The notes under the pieces: generated by a model | What the model saw: only the letters and a program-made list of their open reading frames with translations | The model's database searches: none | What the model was told of the DNA's origin: nothing | Shown here: positions 1-11,740 of the stretch, one piece after another | Position numbering within the stretch: the stretch's first letter is position 1 | Layout: every line of letters begins with the position of its first letter | Origin: Papio anubis | Taxonomy: Eukaryota; Chordata; Mammalia; Primates; Cercopithecidae | Length of the DNA stretch: 64,000 bases | Direction: 5' to 3' | Assembly (NCBI RefSeq): GCF_008728515.1 | Contig: NC_044986.1 | Location: 63,415,159 to 63,479,158, forward strand | Position numbers and translations under genes: made by a program

Positions 1-49
1 CCAAAAAATCAATGAATCCAGGAGTTGGTTTTTTGAAAAGATCAACAAA

Positions 50-141
50 ATTGATAGACCGGTAGCAAGACTAATAAAGAAGAAAAGAGAGAAGAATTGA
101 TAGACCACTAGCAAGACTAATAAAGAAGAAAAGAGAGAAGA
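50..141 (+). repeat. 46-bp tandem duplication inside L1 ORF2
   Basis: Copies 50-95 and 96-141 both read attgatagacc...agagagaaga and differ by only two bases. The length is not a multiple of three, so it shifts the ORF2 frame. The related L1 at 61262 onward has one copy. Confidence 0.93.
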
Positions 142-1749
142 ATCAAATAGATGCAATAAAAAATGATAAAGGGGATATCACCACTGACCCTACAGAAATG
201 TAAACTACCATCAGAGAATACCATAAACACCTCTACGCAAATAAACTAGAAAATCTAGAAGAAATGGATAATTTCCTGGACACTTACACTCTCCCAAGAC
301 TAAACCAGGAAGAAGCTGAATCCCTGAATAGACCAATAACAGGATCTGAAATTGAGGCAATAATTAATAGCCTACCAACCAAAAAAAGTCCAGGACCAGA
401 TGGATTCACAGCTGAATTCTAACAAAGGTACAAGGAGGAGCTGGTACCATTCCTTCTGAAACTATTCCAATCAATAGAAAAAGAGGGAATCCTCCCTAAC
501 TCATTTTACGAGGCCAACATCATCCTGATACCAAATCCTGGCAGAAACACAACAAAAAAAGAGAATTTTAGACCAATATCCCTGATGAACATCGATGCAA
601 AAATCCTCAATAAAATACTGGCAAACCAGATCCAGTAGCACATCAAAAAGCTTATCCACCATGATCAAGTTGGATTCATCCCTGGGATGCAAGGCTGGTT
701 CAACATACGCAAATCAATAAACGTAATCCAGCATATAAACAGAACCAAAGACAAAAACCATATGATTATCTCAATAGATGCAGAAAAGGCCTTTGACAAA
801 ATTCAACAGCCTTTCATCCTAAAAACTCTCAATAAATTCGTTATTGATGGAGCGTATCTCAAAATAATAAGAGCTATTTACGACAAACCCACAGCCAATA
901 TCATACTGAATGGGCAAAAACTGGAAAAATTCCCTTTGAAAACTGGCACAAGACAGGGATGCCCTCTCTCACCACTCCTATTCAACATAGTGTTGGAAGT
1001 TCTGGCTAGGGCAATCAGGCAAGAGAAAGAAATCAAGGGTATTCAGTTAGGAAAAGAAGAAGTCAAATTGTCCCTCTTTGCAGATGACATGATTGTATAT
1101 TTAGAAAACCCCATCATCTCAGCCCAAAATCTCCTTAAGCTGATAAGAAAATTCAGCAAAGTCAGGATACAAAATTAATGTGCAAAAATCACAAGCATTC
1201 TTATACACCAGTAACAGACAAACAGAGAGCCAAATCATGAATGAACTTCCATTCCCAATTGCTTCAAAGAGAATAAAATACCTAGGAATCCAACTTACAA
1301 GGGATGTAAAGGACTCTCTTCAAGGAGAACTACAAACCACTGCTCAGTGAAATAAAAGAGGACATAAACAAATGGAAGAGCATACCATGCTCATGGATAG
1401 GAAGAAGAATCAATATCGTGAAAATGGCCATACTGCCCAAGGTAATTTATAGATTCAATGCCATCCCCATCAAGCTACCAATGAGTTTCTTCACAGAATT
1501 GGAAAAAACTGCTTTAAAGTCCATATGGAACCAAAAAAGAGCCTGCATCTCCAAGACAATCCTACGTCAAAAGAACAAAGCTGGAGGCATCACGCTACCT
1601 GACTTCAAACTATACTACAATGCTACAGTAACCAAAACAGCATGGTATTGGTACCAAAACAGAGAGATAGACCAATGGAACAGAACAGAGTCCTCAGAAA
1701 TAATACCACACATCTACAGCCATCTGATCTTTGATAAACCTGAGAAAAA

Positions 1750-1851
1750 CAAGAAATGGGGAAAGGATTCCCTATTTATTAAATGGTGCTGGGTAAAAAA
1801 CAAGAAATGGGGAAAGGATTCCCTATTTAATAAATGGTGCTGGGAAAATTG
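1750..1851 (+). repeat. 51-bp tandem in-frame duplication inside L1 ORF2
   Basis: Copies begin at 1750 and 1801 with caagaaatggggaaagg. The translation repeats 17 residues starting NKKWGKDSLF. The L1 at the right window edge has a single copy at the same place. Confidence 0.93.
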
Positions 1852-3153
1852 GCTAGTCATAAGTAGAAAGCTGAAACTGGATCCTTTCCTTACTCCTTAT
1901 ACGAAAATTAATTCAAGATGGATTAGAGACTTAAATGTTACACCTAATACCATAAAAACCCTAGAAGAAAACCTAGGTAATACCATTCAGGACATAGGCA
2001 TGGGCAAGGACTTCATGTCTAAAACACCAAAAGCAATGGCAACAGAAGCCAAAATTGACAAATGGGATCTAATTAAACTAAAGAGCTTCTGCACAGCAAA
2101 AGAAACTACCATCAGAGTGAACAGGCAACCTACAGAATGGGAGACAATTTTTGCAATCTACTCATCAGACAAAGGGTTAATATCCAGAACCTAAAAAGAA
2201 CTCCAACAAATTTACAAGAAAAAAACAAACAACCCCATCAAAAAGTGGGCAAAGGATATGAACAGACATTTTTCAAAAGAGGACATTCATATAGCCAACA
2301 GACACATGAAAAAATATTCATCATCACTCGCCATCAGAGAAATGCAAATCAAAACTACAATGAGATACCATCTCACACCAGTTAGAATGGCAATCATTAA
2401 AAAGTCAGGAAACAACAGGTGCTGGAGAGGATGTGGAGAAACAGGAACACTTTTACACTGTTGGTGGGATTGTAAACTAGTTCAACAATTATGGAAAACA
2501 GTATGGCGATTCCTCAAGGATCTAGAACTAGAAGTACCAAATGACCCAGCCATCCCATTACTGCGTATATACCCAAAGGGTTATAAATCATGATACTATA
2601 AAGACACATGCACACGTATGTTTATTGCGGCACTATTCACAATAGCAAAGACTTGGAATCAACCCAAAGGTCCATCAGTGACAGACTGGATTAAGAAAAT
2701 GTGGCACATATACACCATGGAATACTATGCAGCCATAAAAAAGGATGAGTTTGTGTCCTTTGTAGGGACATGGATGCAGCTGGAAACCATCATTCTCAGC
2801 AAACTATTGCAAGAACAGAAAAGCAAACACCACATGTTCTTACTCATAGGTGGGAACTGAACAATGAGATCACCTGGACTCGGGAAGGGGAACATCACAC
2901 ACCAGGGCCTATCACGGGGAGGGGATAGGGGGGAGGGATTGCATTGGGAGTTATACCTGATGTAAATGACGAGTTGATGGGTGCAGCACACCAACATGAC
3001 ACAAGTATACATATGTAACAAACCTGCACGTTATACACATGTACCCTAGAACTTAAAGTATAATAATGATGATAATAATAATAATAATAAAAGGTCCCTT
3101 CCACCAGGAAGTCATAGGAATCAAGAAAACTTCTAAATCTAATAATATAGGGT

Positions 3154-3273
3154 GTTTTTGTTGTTGTTGTTGCTGTTGTTGTTGTGACAGAGTGAGACTC
3201 CTAACCTCGGGTGATCCACCTGCCTCGGCCTCCCAAAGTGTAGGATTATAAGCATGAGCCACCGCACAGGCCT
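3154..3273 (-). mobile_element. Truncated and rearranged Alu
   Basis: A GTT-rich run (3154-3185, an Alu A-tail in reverse) is followed by the 15-mer gacagagtgagactc at 3186-3200, which is in plus orientation. Then comes minus-strand Alu left-arm sequence (ggtgatccacctgcctcggc...gagccaccgcacaggc). The middle of the Alu is missing and the 15-mer is inverted relative to the rest. Confidence 0.8.
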
Positions 3274-3429
3274 AATAGAGGTTTTTAAAGGTATGGAACA
3301 AAATACCATTAGAAATACAAGGAGAAAATGGTATTTTGCTGTAATGTGAAAGACTTCAACTCACCTCTCTCAAACAGGTGAAATAGAAAACAGGAGTAAA
3401 AATGAAGACAATTTATTTATTACACTTAA

Positions 3430-3920
3430 GAATTTTTAAAACTTCCTCCCAAAGAGAGACTACACAATTTTTTCAAATATATATAAATACGACTTTCAAA
3501 ACATGAATTAAGCCACAAAAAATTTCAGTGTTCCCCCCAAAAAATTCCAAACATTTTCCAAAATAAAGCCTATATTTTCTGACCAAAATTCAGTAAAACT
3601 AGAAATTAATTTTAAAGGATGACAAAAACAAACAAAAAACACTTTTAAAACACCAGAAACCAATTTAAAAAATTTTAAAACACACTTCTAGTAGTATAAG
3701 GCAAAAAAAAAACTAAGTTAAAACTAACACCTGTTTTTTAAAAATACAGATAAAAGTACTGCTTATTAACCATAAGGTGTTCAGAGGAAAACTGACACCC
3801 TGAATGAGTTTACAAAAGAAAAAATACCAAGTAAGAAAAACAGAAAAAGAGAGACTAAAAATTAACTCAATAAACATATTCAAGATATTATAAAAGATGT
3901 AAGTTAATAAAAATAAAAGC
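3430..3920 (+). mobile_element. Possible old L1M fragment (ORF2 region)
   Basis: A-rich sequence containing ctgaccaaaattcagtaaaactagaaatt at 3580-3608 and later aacagaaaaagagagac resembles old L1 ORF2, where 'tgaccacaatggaataaaactagaaatc' is typical. Divergence is high. Confidence 0.4.
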
Positions 3921-3921
3921 A

Positions 3922-4224
3922 GGCCAGGCGCAGTGGCTCACACCTGTAATCCCAGCACTTTGGGAGGGCAAAGCAGGTGGATCACAAGGTCAGGAGATGG
4001 ACACCATTCTGGCTGACATGGTGAAACTCCGTCTCTACTAAAAATACAAAAAATTAGCCAGGCATGATGGCATGAACCTGTAGTCCCAGCTACTCAGAAG
4101 GCTGAGGCAGGAGAATTGCTTGAACCTGGGAGGCAGAGATTGCAGTGAGCTGAGATTGTGTCACTGCACTCCAGCCCGGGTGACAGAGTGAGACTCCATC
4201 TGAAAAATAAAAATAAAAATAAAA
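3922..4224 (+). mobile_element. Alu (AluS/AluY-like), full length
   Basis: Starts ggccaggcgcagtggctcac and contains both arms and the middle A-run. The tail is (AAAAT)n. The flanking aataaaaataaaagca before the element recurs after the tail as the likely target-site duplication. The wording caaggtcaggagatgg...ctggctgacatgg points to AluSc/AluY. Confidence 0.95.
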
Positions 4225-4394
4225 GCAGAACATAATTAAAGTAATTAAATAGTAGTCTTAATTACTAAAAAGAAAATTCTTTACAGAGAAGAAAATTTAA
4301 AAAGTCAGATTTTTAAAATTCAAACAAAAAAAAAAGAAGACACGTGTTCCTAATGTCATTCATCTATTGCCTCTTTTTTGTAAACATCTGTGGA

Positions 4395-4490
4395 ATACAA
4401 CTTGACGCTTTGATATATTTATGCATTGAGCAATGACTGAATCAAGCTAATTAACATGCACCTCACATACTTTTTTCTGGTGACTCTTAA
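4395..4490 (-). mobile_element. Possible L1M 3'-end fragment
   Basis: tttgatatatttatgcattgagcaatgactgaatcaagctaattaacatgcacctcacata resembles the antisense 3' UTR of L1M elements; compare the clearer copy at 18150-18240. Confidence 0.4.
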
Positions 4491-5379
4491 TATTGAAGTT
4501 TTCTTTTTCCATAGCTATTTGAAAGATATGCATTCTCTGTTGTGTGTGAAGTTCTATATATCAAATCAACTTTCCATACTGCATATGGGGGGGCTTAATA
4601 AAAAATAATAAACAAAAATAAAAACAGTTCTATTTTGAGTAGTCAGTGTGAATTTCAATCAGTAGTCAGTGTGAATTATCTGCTCCTATTACACAATCCC
4701 TTCATCAGCACTCATATTTATTTTTCCTTCATGCCTTTTCTCATTTTGCATTGCTCACAAGTATGCTCCCTAATTAACGCTAAACTAACACTAAGGCTAA
4801 ACATCATCAAGGAGTCAGCATCCAAGAAAGTCCAACCTGTGTCATGTGAGTGAGACTCTAAAGGAAGTGTTGTGCTAGCTTTTAATGTTTGATTTATGGT
4901 ATTCTCATCTCCTGAATAGGTATGCAATTTTTAGGATTGGAGGCTTTTTATTTTTACTTCTTTTCTAGCTCCCATGAAGCACATGACAATGTGGAAATAG
5001 AGAACAAGTAACTAATAAATACTGATGATTAACTGATGGTCATGAGATTCATGACACAAACATTTTATAAGAATTTGTTTTTAAAACTTTGCTCTGGATT
5101 TGTTTTGTTTTTTTCAAGTTTTGGAGAAAAAAAATTACTATATCTGGCTACCAGAGTTTTCTCCAACCTTGACATCAGGTCCATATAATAGCAAACCTTG
5201 AACATTATCTATAATACCATGTACATCATGGGTATAAGAGTTCCAAGAAGCCAAGAGCAAACAAGGTCTAATAATCATTACTATCTATGTGTTTTATTTA
5301 ATCATCAAGATAAAGGAGATGTTGTCCTTCTTTTATTGGGTAAATATTTATTAGATGCATTAAAACCTCACACCAGGTT
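4491..5379. other. Intronic DNA, no recognised element
   Basis: AT-rich. The only structure seen is a 23-bp tandem duplication, agtagtcagtgtgaatt at 4638 and again at 4661. Short open frames here show no family resemblance. Confidence 0.5.
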
Positions 5380-5545
5380 CTAAAATACCAACAATTCATT
5401 GCTTTTTCAATAAATATGTTTTAAGCAATTACTATGTACCTGGCACCTTGCTAGGTAGTGACAATATAAATATGAATAAGGCATTATTCCTCTACTCATA
5501 GAACTCATCCAGTAGTAAAGACAGATGCATAACAAATAAACATAT
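5380..5545 (-). mobile_element. L2 fragment
   Basis: Antisense L2 3' end: caataaatatgttttaagcaattactatgtacctggcaccttgctaggt, followed by the tcatagaactcatccagtag...ataacaaataaac part. Confidence 0.7.
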
Positions 5546-5644
5546 TAAACTGAAGACCTAATTGTATTCCAACAGTGTCCATCATTTGTCACAAGAGCAT
5601 TATGGAAAAAGTAATTGTTGGGAGGGCCCACAAAATATGTGTTC

Positions 5645-5915
5645 AAGTTGTAACTCTTCTAATTCCTGTTTATTTGACTTTGGACAAGTTATACAACCTG
5701 ACAGAAGAGTAGTTTGCTCCTCTATAAAGTACACAATAACTCCTGACCTATGTGCTCTACAAAGCAATTTGATACTACTAATAAAATGTGCAGATAAACA
5801 CCCTAAATAGTACAAATATAAGACGCTAGTACCTTAAATTTGTATTAAGCCAGTACCTAGCACAAGGGCTCACACAGACATTAATTACACAGAAAATAGA
5901 TTTAATAAATATTTG
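5645..5915 (+). mobile_element. MIR/L2-like fragment
   Basis: gactttggacaagttatacaacctga...ctcctctataaagtac follows the MIR core. It ends in an L2-like tail with ttaataaatatttgtta at 5901-5917. Assignment is by eye. Confidence 0.5.
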
Positions 5916-6004
5916 TTAAATATAAACAGTACATTGTTGTAGCACTTATTCTCAGATTTACCACACATTTTAACACTTCATTAAATTTCATTAACTACCT
6001 CAGA

Positions 6005-6365
6005 CATAAAAGAATGTATGAATAAAGAATAATACAACACACATCCATCTACCAACCCAGCTTCAGAAAAACAGTATGCTCAGTAGCTTTAAAGCTCCTG
6101 ATATGTCTGTGCAACCTCTTTCTCCCCACTCCTCCACTCCTCAATTTTGCATAAATCATTCTCTTCCTGCTCTTTATATCTTACTAGATATGCCTGTACC
6201 ACGAGAAATGTGTTGTTTAGTTTTGCTTGTGTGAGCCTTTATATAAAAGTAAAAATGTATGAATTTTTATATAGCTTGCTCTTTTATGGTAAAGCTTTAT
6301 GTTTTGGTATCATTCATATTGATATGTACTACTATAATTTACTCATTTTTATTCTTTTTGGCCTC
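6005..6365 (-). mobile_element. L1M 3'-region fragment
   Basis: Antisense L1M-like text: accaacccagcttcagaaaaacagtatgctcag...tgtttagttttgcttgtgtgagcctttatataaa...ttcatattgatatgt. Confidence 0.55.
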
Positions 6366-6479
6366 ATGTCTAAGTTTAAAGGGAGTGTTTTTAATTACTC
6401 AAATTTAACTATGAAGTTTTCTGTAGAAATTTACAGAAACCCTTTATCAAGTTAAGAAAACTCACTTCTGTTCCTAGCT

Positions 6480-9450
6480 TTCTAGAAGTTTTAAATAAAT
6501 TATATTGAATTTTTCAAATGTTTTCTGTATCTACTGAGATTATTATATAGTTTTTCTCTTTTAACTTGTTAATGAGGTGAATACCATCAGTAAATGTTCT
6601 AATGTTGAACTAACATTACATTCCTGGAATAAATTCAACTTTGTCATAACGACTTTTTTATCTAGTGCTAAACAATTTACTCACATTTTGTTTGAAATTT
6701 TTTCATCTCATTTCATAAATTAGATTGACATGTGAATTTCCTTATTTATCTGACTTGTTAGTGTCGTTTCACACTTGCTTCACCAATTTCATGTAATGAA
6801 TTGGAGAGCTATTTTTTTTTTTTTCTGTTCTCTGGACACTGCTGTAAAAATACATTTACATATTCCTGGAAGAGTTTGTAGTATTCTATCACACTATCAG
6901 AGCCTCCTATTTGCTTTCAGTAAAAACTGTTAACTACTAATTCTATTTAATTATTTCATTCATATTGTCTATACTTGAGTCAGTTTTGTCAATTTATATT
7001 TTCTTAGGAATTTTTCCATTTCATCCAAATTTTCATTTTTATCAGTATAAATCTGTTCATATTTTTAGTGTTTTAGTATTTATAATATTTGGTATTTAGT
7101 CATAACCCTGTAGTTATGACTTCTCTTCTGACTTTCACTCTTACATGTTGTTTTTTGTATGCTTTCAGTATTCCTAATTTATCTCACCAGCAGTTGGTCA
7201 ATTTTATTGGTCTTTGCAAATAATACACTTTTGGCTTTGTTGATCTTCTCTACTGTATCTTTGTTTGTGATTTAACTAATTTCTATTCTTACCTTTATTA
7301 ATTTTTTCCTTCTGGGTTTTTTATATTGTCTATTTCAAACTCCAAGTGGAAACTTAGTTCCTTAATATCCAGCTTTCTTCTTTCCTAATATAAGCATGTA
7401 TAGGTGAGAAATTTCCTTCTATGTACTCCCTTTAGCTATCTCTCTCAAGTTTTGTTGTTATTATACATTATCATTATTTCTCAGTTATAAGTATTTTTTA
7501 CTTTCAATTATAATTTATTCATGACCCAGTAGTTATACAGATGTGGTTTTCAAAAAAGATTCCAAATAGTAGGGTAATTTCACTTATTTACCTAAATACA
7601 TTTCTAGGTGGCCTATACAAAACTAGTGCTTTGAAAATCATTGACTCAGTATGCAGTCAATTTTTGTTAATTTTCCATGTGTCCTCGAAAAGAATGTATT
7701 ACAACCTCCTGGTGAATTTATCCTCTTATCAGTAGATAGTAACAGTCATTAGCATTTTTACTAGTATTGATATAGCTGGTATAGTTAGAGTTTGTTGGAT
7801 ATCGTTTTATCCTTTGACTTTCAAACTATCTTGATTCTTAAGTTTTAGATGTGCTTTTTATAAACAGCATATAGCTAGATTTTGTTTTACATTCTAAGCT
7901 GTCAGTCTTTTGTCTTTGGAGAGTTTAGGTTTTCTTTTAACATTTATGGTGATTCCAAGAATATTTGGATTTATTTTATTATATTTTCTACTGTGTGTAC
8001 ATCCTTCTTTTTCCACAGTGTTTTTTCTTCCATTTTTTCTTTTTTTGGACAAACTGAGTTTCTTATTTTCTTATTGCATTTTTCCTTTTCCATATTTGGC
8101 AATTATACAGTCTATGACTATACATTTTTAGTAGTTACTCTAGACATTTTAACATGCTTATGTTAAATGTTAAAACTCTATGTTAATACTCTATGTATTA
8201 TGTTAAATGTTAAAACTCTAGACATTTTAACATGCTTATGTTAAATGCCTAACATAAGTCAATATTTTTATCCTTCTCCCAAAAATATATAAAGACCCTA
8301 GAACATTTAACTATGATTCTATCCATCCTAATTATACACTGTGTTTCCAGACACAATCATTCTATAATTTTAATTATACAAAGTATAGTTATTAATCATT
8401 TATAAAAAGTAATATGTAAGCAGTAATAAACCCTTATGTTTACCATTTCCTCTGCTTACAAATTCCTGCATTTGCACCCTTGTTATATGATAATTTTTTA
8501 TTTTTCTTTAACAATTTTTTCAGTGAAAAGTTGTTGACAATAAAGTATTCATGTTTGGGACTGGGTAAAAATATATTTATCTTTTTTCTTGAAAAATAGC
8601 TGTATCATGTACTGAACTCAAGGTTAACAGTTATTTTCTCTGAGAATGATTTACTATCTTGTAGCATTCATGTTTAAGAACTCGGCTATCATTCACAGGT
8701 AATCAGTCATCATTCACAAGTAATTCTTTTTTTCCTTTTTTCTTTTAAAAATATTCTTTTGGTCTTTGGCATTCTTCAGTTTCACTATGATACATGTAAA
8801 TATAGGTTTCTTTAAATATACGTTGCTTGGGATTTACTGGGCTTCTTAGCTATAGAGAATGGTGACTTCCATCAGTTCTAGGAAATTCTCATTATCTGTT
8901 TTACACTTCTCTCTCTTCTGAATTTTATATTAGAATATTTTAGAACTTGTCATGGCATATATCTTAACTGCTTTTCAAAATATATTTTTTACTTCTGTGG
9001 CTTTCTGTGGGAAACTCAAAGTAACCTCTTCAAATATCTTTCAGATTACCAGTTCTCTAATCTAATCACCTGTTTTGCCTAACCGTTGAATTTTTCATCA
9101 TTATGTTTTTCATTTTAGATAGCTCTGCCTGGTCAATTTTGACAGTCTTTTGTTCCTTCAACATATTCATTAGGGAATAATGTATATTAAAAATATTAAC
9201 TTTTTTCAATACCTTATAATTTCAATATCTACAGTGTTTGCAGATTGGGGATTCTGTAGTTTACTCATTCTATGAAGTTACTCAAGATGGCTTATTTGTG
9301 TTTTTGTGAAAACCATCTTCCTTGGAACTGTATGAGATTTTTTTGAAAACTGCGTATAAAGTGCAGAAAGAATTTGAGTTTCCTTCTGGCAGATCTCTGG
9401 AGGTATTGCTGGGATAAGGCAATTTTAAATTAGATTTTTGGATAGGGTTT
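6480..9450 (-). mobile_element. Long antisense L1M (old LINE-1)
   Basis: In minus orientation the order runs RT region (6540-6890: gaatgttgaac...ttacattcctggaataaa, and tattcctggaagagtttgta at 6860), endonuclease region (7000-7400), then ORF1/5' region (8740-9070: ttggtctttggcattcttcag...gggcttcttagc). It is heavily mutated, with no long open frame. With 6005-6365 it may be one element that has lost the 3' part of ORF2. Confidence 0.65.
8137..8247. repeat. 78-bp partial tandem duplication
   Basis: actctagacattttaacatg starts at 8137 and again at 8215. A shorter 40-bp offset repeat (tgttaaatgttaaaactcta at 8161 and 8201) lies inside it. Confidence 0.85.
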
Positions 9451-10417
9451 TAGAGGTTACACAGATAATATGAATGCTGAATCAAAGTCCAGATAATTTT
9501 CTTCCTATGGCTAGAAAATTCCAACATGGATTCTGTTCCTTTTTTCTGAGCTTCCCAGAGCCAAGGCTATGCTAGTCAAGTTCTCCCAATATCTCCTGCT
9601 ATTTGGGTTAGTGTTTTTTTCATTTCTCTAACAAGGTGGTCAAATTTTAAAGATTCCCAGTAACATGCAAATGTATCTTATGGGACTATCCAATTGGCAA
9701 GATACAGAATTTATCTTTTGTCTTCAGTTCATAGTCTTTCAAAGTTCAAGCTCCCCGCTATAATTGAAAAGCAGTTCCCCCATCCCCCAACACAATGCTG
9801 GTGCTGGCTTACTAGTTAGGATTTTGTGCTTTTCGTATCAGCCTCAAATAATTTACATAATTCAGTTATCAGATTATTTATGTATATAAAAATATTTTCT
9901 TCATCTCTTTTAGTTCTTATAGCTCACTATATATCTAGAAACCAAACCATTTTAAAAAATTATATTGATGTGCTTCTAGATATCAGTGATGTCTATTTCT
10001 TCTTTAGCTTCTAAATGCTAATCTGACTGACAGAGATCCTGTTTTCTCCTAAAGGTAAAAATGTAAGAACATGAGGAGTATCTTTTCCAAAATTATTACC
10101 CTTAGTAAAAGACAGAGTATCTTGGAAGTAACAGGGAACTCTGACTAAGGCTGGACAGCTGCTGAGAGAAGAGAATATATATAAAGTTTTCTCTCTTTGT
10201 GCTGCCTTACCACAGAAAAGATTCTGAGCAGCGTATCACCTACATGTGCTTCTGGTGGTTTCCATCACTATAAATTCATGGCCTGGTTAAAAGTTAAAGT
10301 AGAGCCATATACCCCCCGATACATCCACTTTCAGTCAGAGAAAAATTTCAGGAGAAAAAATAAGGGTAAGGAAAAAATGCTTTTCACTGCAAAATCACAA
10401 AATGACATGTCATATTA
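9451..10417. other. Intronic DNA, mostly unclassified
   Basis: The left part may still be degraded antisense L1M. From about 9760 nothing recognisable. Short open frames have no resemblance to known proteins. Confidence 0.45.
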
Positions 10418-10545
10418 TTATATTCATTCATTCATTCATTCATTCATATTTACCTAGCACTTACTACATTTAGGGCATTATTCTAGGTGCTGGAGATAAC
10501 AACAGTAAACAATGACTATATGAATGATGATACACGAATATATAA
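10418..10545 (-). mobile_element. L2 3' end with (ATTC)n
   Basis: A (ttca)n run at 10420-10447 is followed by atttacctagcacttactacatttagggcattattctaggtgctggagataac, the antisense L2 terminus. Confidence 0.8.
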
Positions 10546-11485
10546 AAAAGGTTTAAAAAAGTGAATATGACAGCTCTTTGAAAATAAGAAAATAGATATA
10601 CATATAATTGTTATCATCTTTGTTGCATGAGGATTCAGATAAGTCTTGTGTACCACAATGACAACAGCTGCTTTTTCCCTCCTCACAGGAGAAAATATGT
10701 CTTAATGGACTTGGAATTTTCAAAGCAATTTTTGTTGGCAAAGTTTCTTGCTTCATAACATTTTCAAAATTGTCTTAATCTACAATTCGACACTTCTCAA
10801 CTCTCGTTCAGTCTCAAATACAGAAGAAAATCCCTATAATTCACACTGGCCTTTCCAACAAATCAATTGATTTAGCCAGTATAGTGTTCTAATTCAACTT
10901 CTATTTTCTCCACTCATAAATTTCAGGTTTCATACCCACACCCAGTCAAGGGCCAGAATGAAAAATTTAACAAAAGCTTCAGCATGGTTGTTGAGTAAGC
11001 ACTCTGATACATTCCACACTATAAACATTTAATGAGACTTGCTCCCAACAGAGTATTTACTACATCAATTTACTTCATAGTATTATATTTGCAGGAGCAA
11101 AATAGAGCAAAGGTTATTTTGGATGCTTTACCAATACAGCTTCCTGTAAATAATGAAAAGTGCAACCATTTAATTTACCAAATCATTAAAAAAGGTTAAA
11201 TGCTCAATAAATTCTGCTTTATCTAGTTCAGACAGCCGCAGCAGCTATTTGTAACTTGGATATAAAAAATATAGAAAACTTAGGCATTTTTTACTAGTTT
11301 GCGCATCTGTATCTTCAACTAGAACTAAATTTCAAAGGTTGTTCAGACAGTTTAGAATCCTCATTAGGATCTCAGAGAAATATCTTTTGGACTCCCTCCT
11401 GCCTCATGAAGAACAAGTGAGTCTGAATCTGCCTTTCTTGAGAAAGAGAACACTCTATTACCCTGCCTATGCCCACTCCCATAGA
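10546..11485. other. Intronic DNA, no recognised element
   Basis: No repeat family, RNA gene or exon-like open frame could be supported. The minus-strand frame at 10553-10756 has no recognisable motif. Confidence 0.5.
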
Positions 11486-11487
11486 AG

Positions 11488-11525
11488 TTACACACACATA
11501 CACACGCACACACACACCACGCACA
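11488..11525. repeat. (CA)n-rich microsatellite
   Basis: Interrupted CA repeat: acacacacatacacacgcacacacacacc. Confidence 0.85.
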
Positions 11526-11740
11526 CTTTCTCCTCCTCTCCAACCGCTGCCATTTTGTGCCTGTAGCAGTCACTTTCCACTAAAATGAGAAAACAGAAGA
11601 GGTCTCAGAAGAAGGAATGATTTGGAAATGTCTTCTTCTATAATCCTAAAACACGGAATGCATTGTCTGAGATAAACCGGAGCTCTTCTGGGAGCATTCT
11701 CTGACACAGTTCTGTTTAGTACTATGAAAAATGTGCTATA

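Larger units (their letters stand above)
1..2860 (+). pseudogene. LINE-1 ORF2 remnant (reverse transcriptase), broken
   Basis: ORF2p of LINE-1 is an endonuclease/reverse transcriptase that copies L1 RNA at nicked DNA. This copy lacks the endonuclease part, which lies outside the window or is lost. The longest open piece, 687-1178, shows RT motifs including SIDAEKAFDKIQ and the catalytic FADD at 1077-1088. Reading stops or shifts repeatedly: a 46-bp duplication at 50-141, a TAA at about 420-422, a TAG near 636, and frameshifts around 1165 and 1320. A further open piece, 1418-2194, contains an in-frame 51-bp duplication. The C-terminus is readable to LLIGGN and a stop at 2858-2860. It cannot encode a working protein. 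Confidence 0.93.
1..3092 (+). mobile_element. LINE-1 (L1PA type), 3' half, cut by window start
   Basis: The element starts mid-ORF2 at the window edge and continues through the reverse transcriptase and C-terminal regions, then a 3' UTR with the G-rich run near 2915-2937. It ends in the typical L1PA tail (gtaccctagaacttaaagtat) and a (TAA)n-like tail to about 3090. The 3' UTR wording (aacaaacctgcacg) suggests an older L1PA subfamily than L1HS. The 5' end lies outside the window, so the target-site duplication cannot be paired. Confidence 0.97.
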
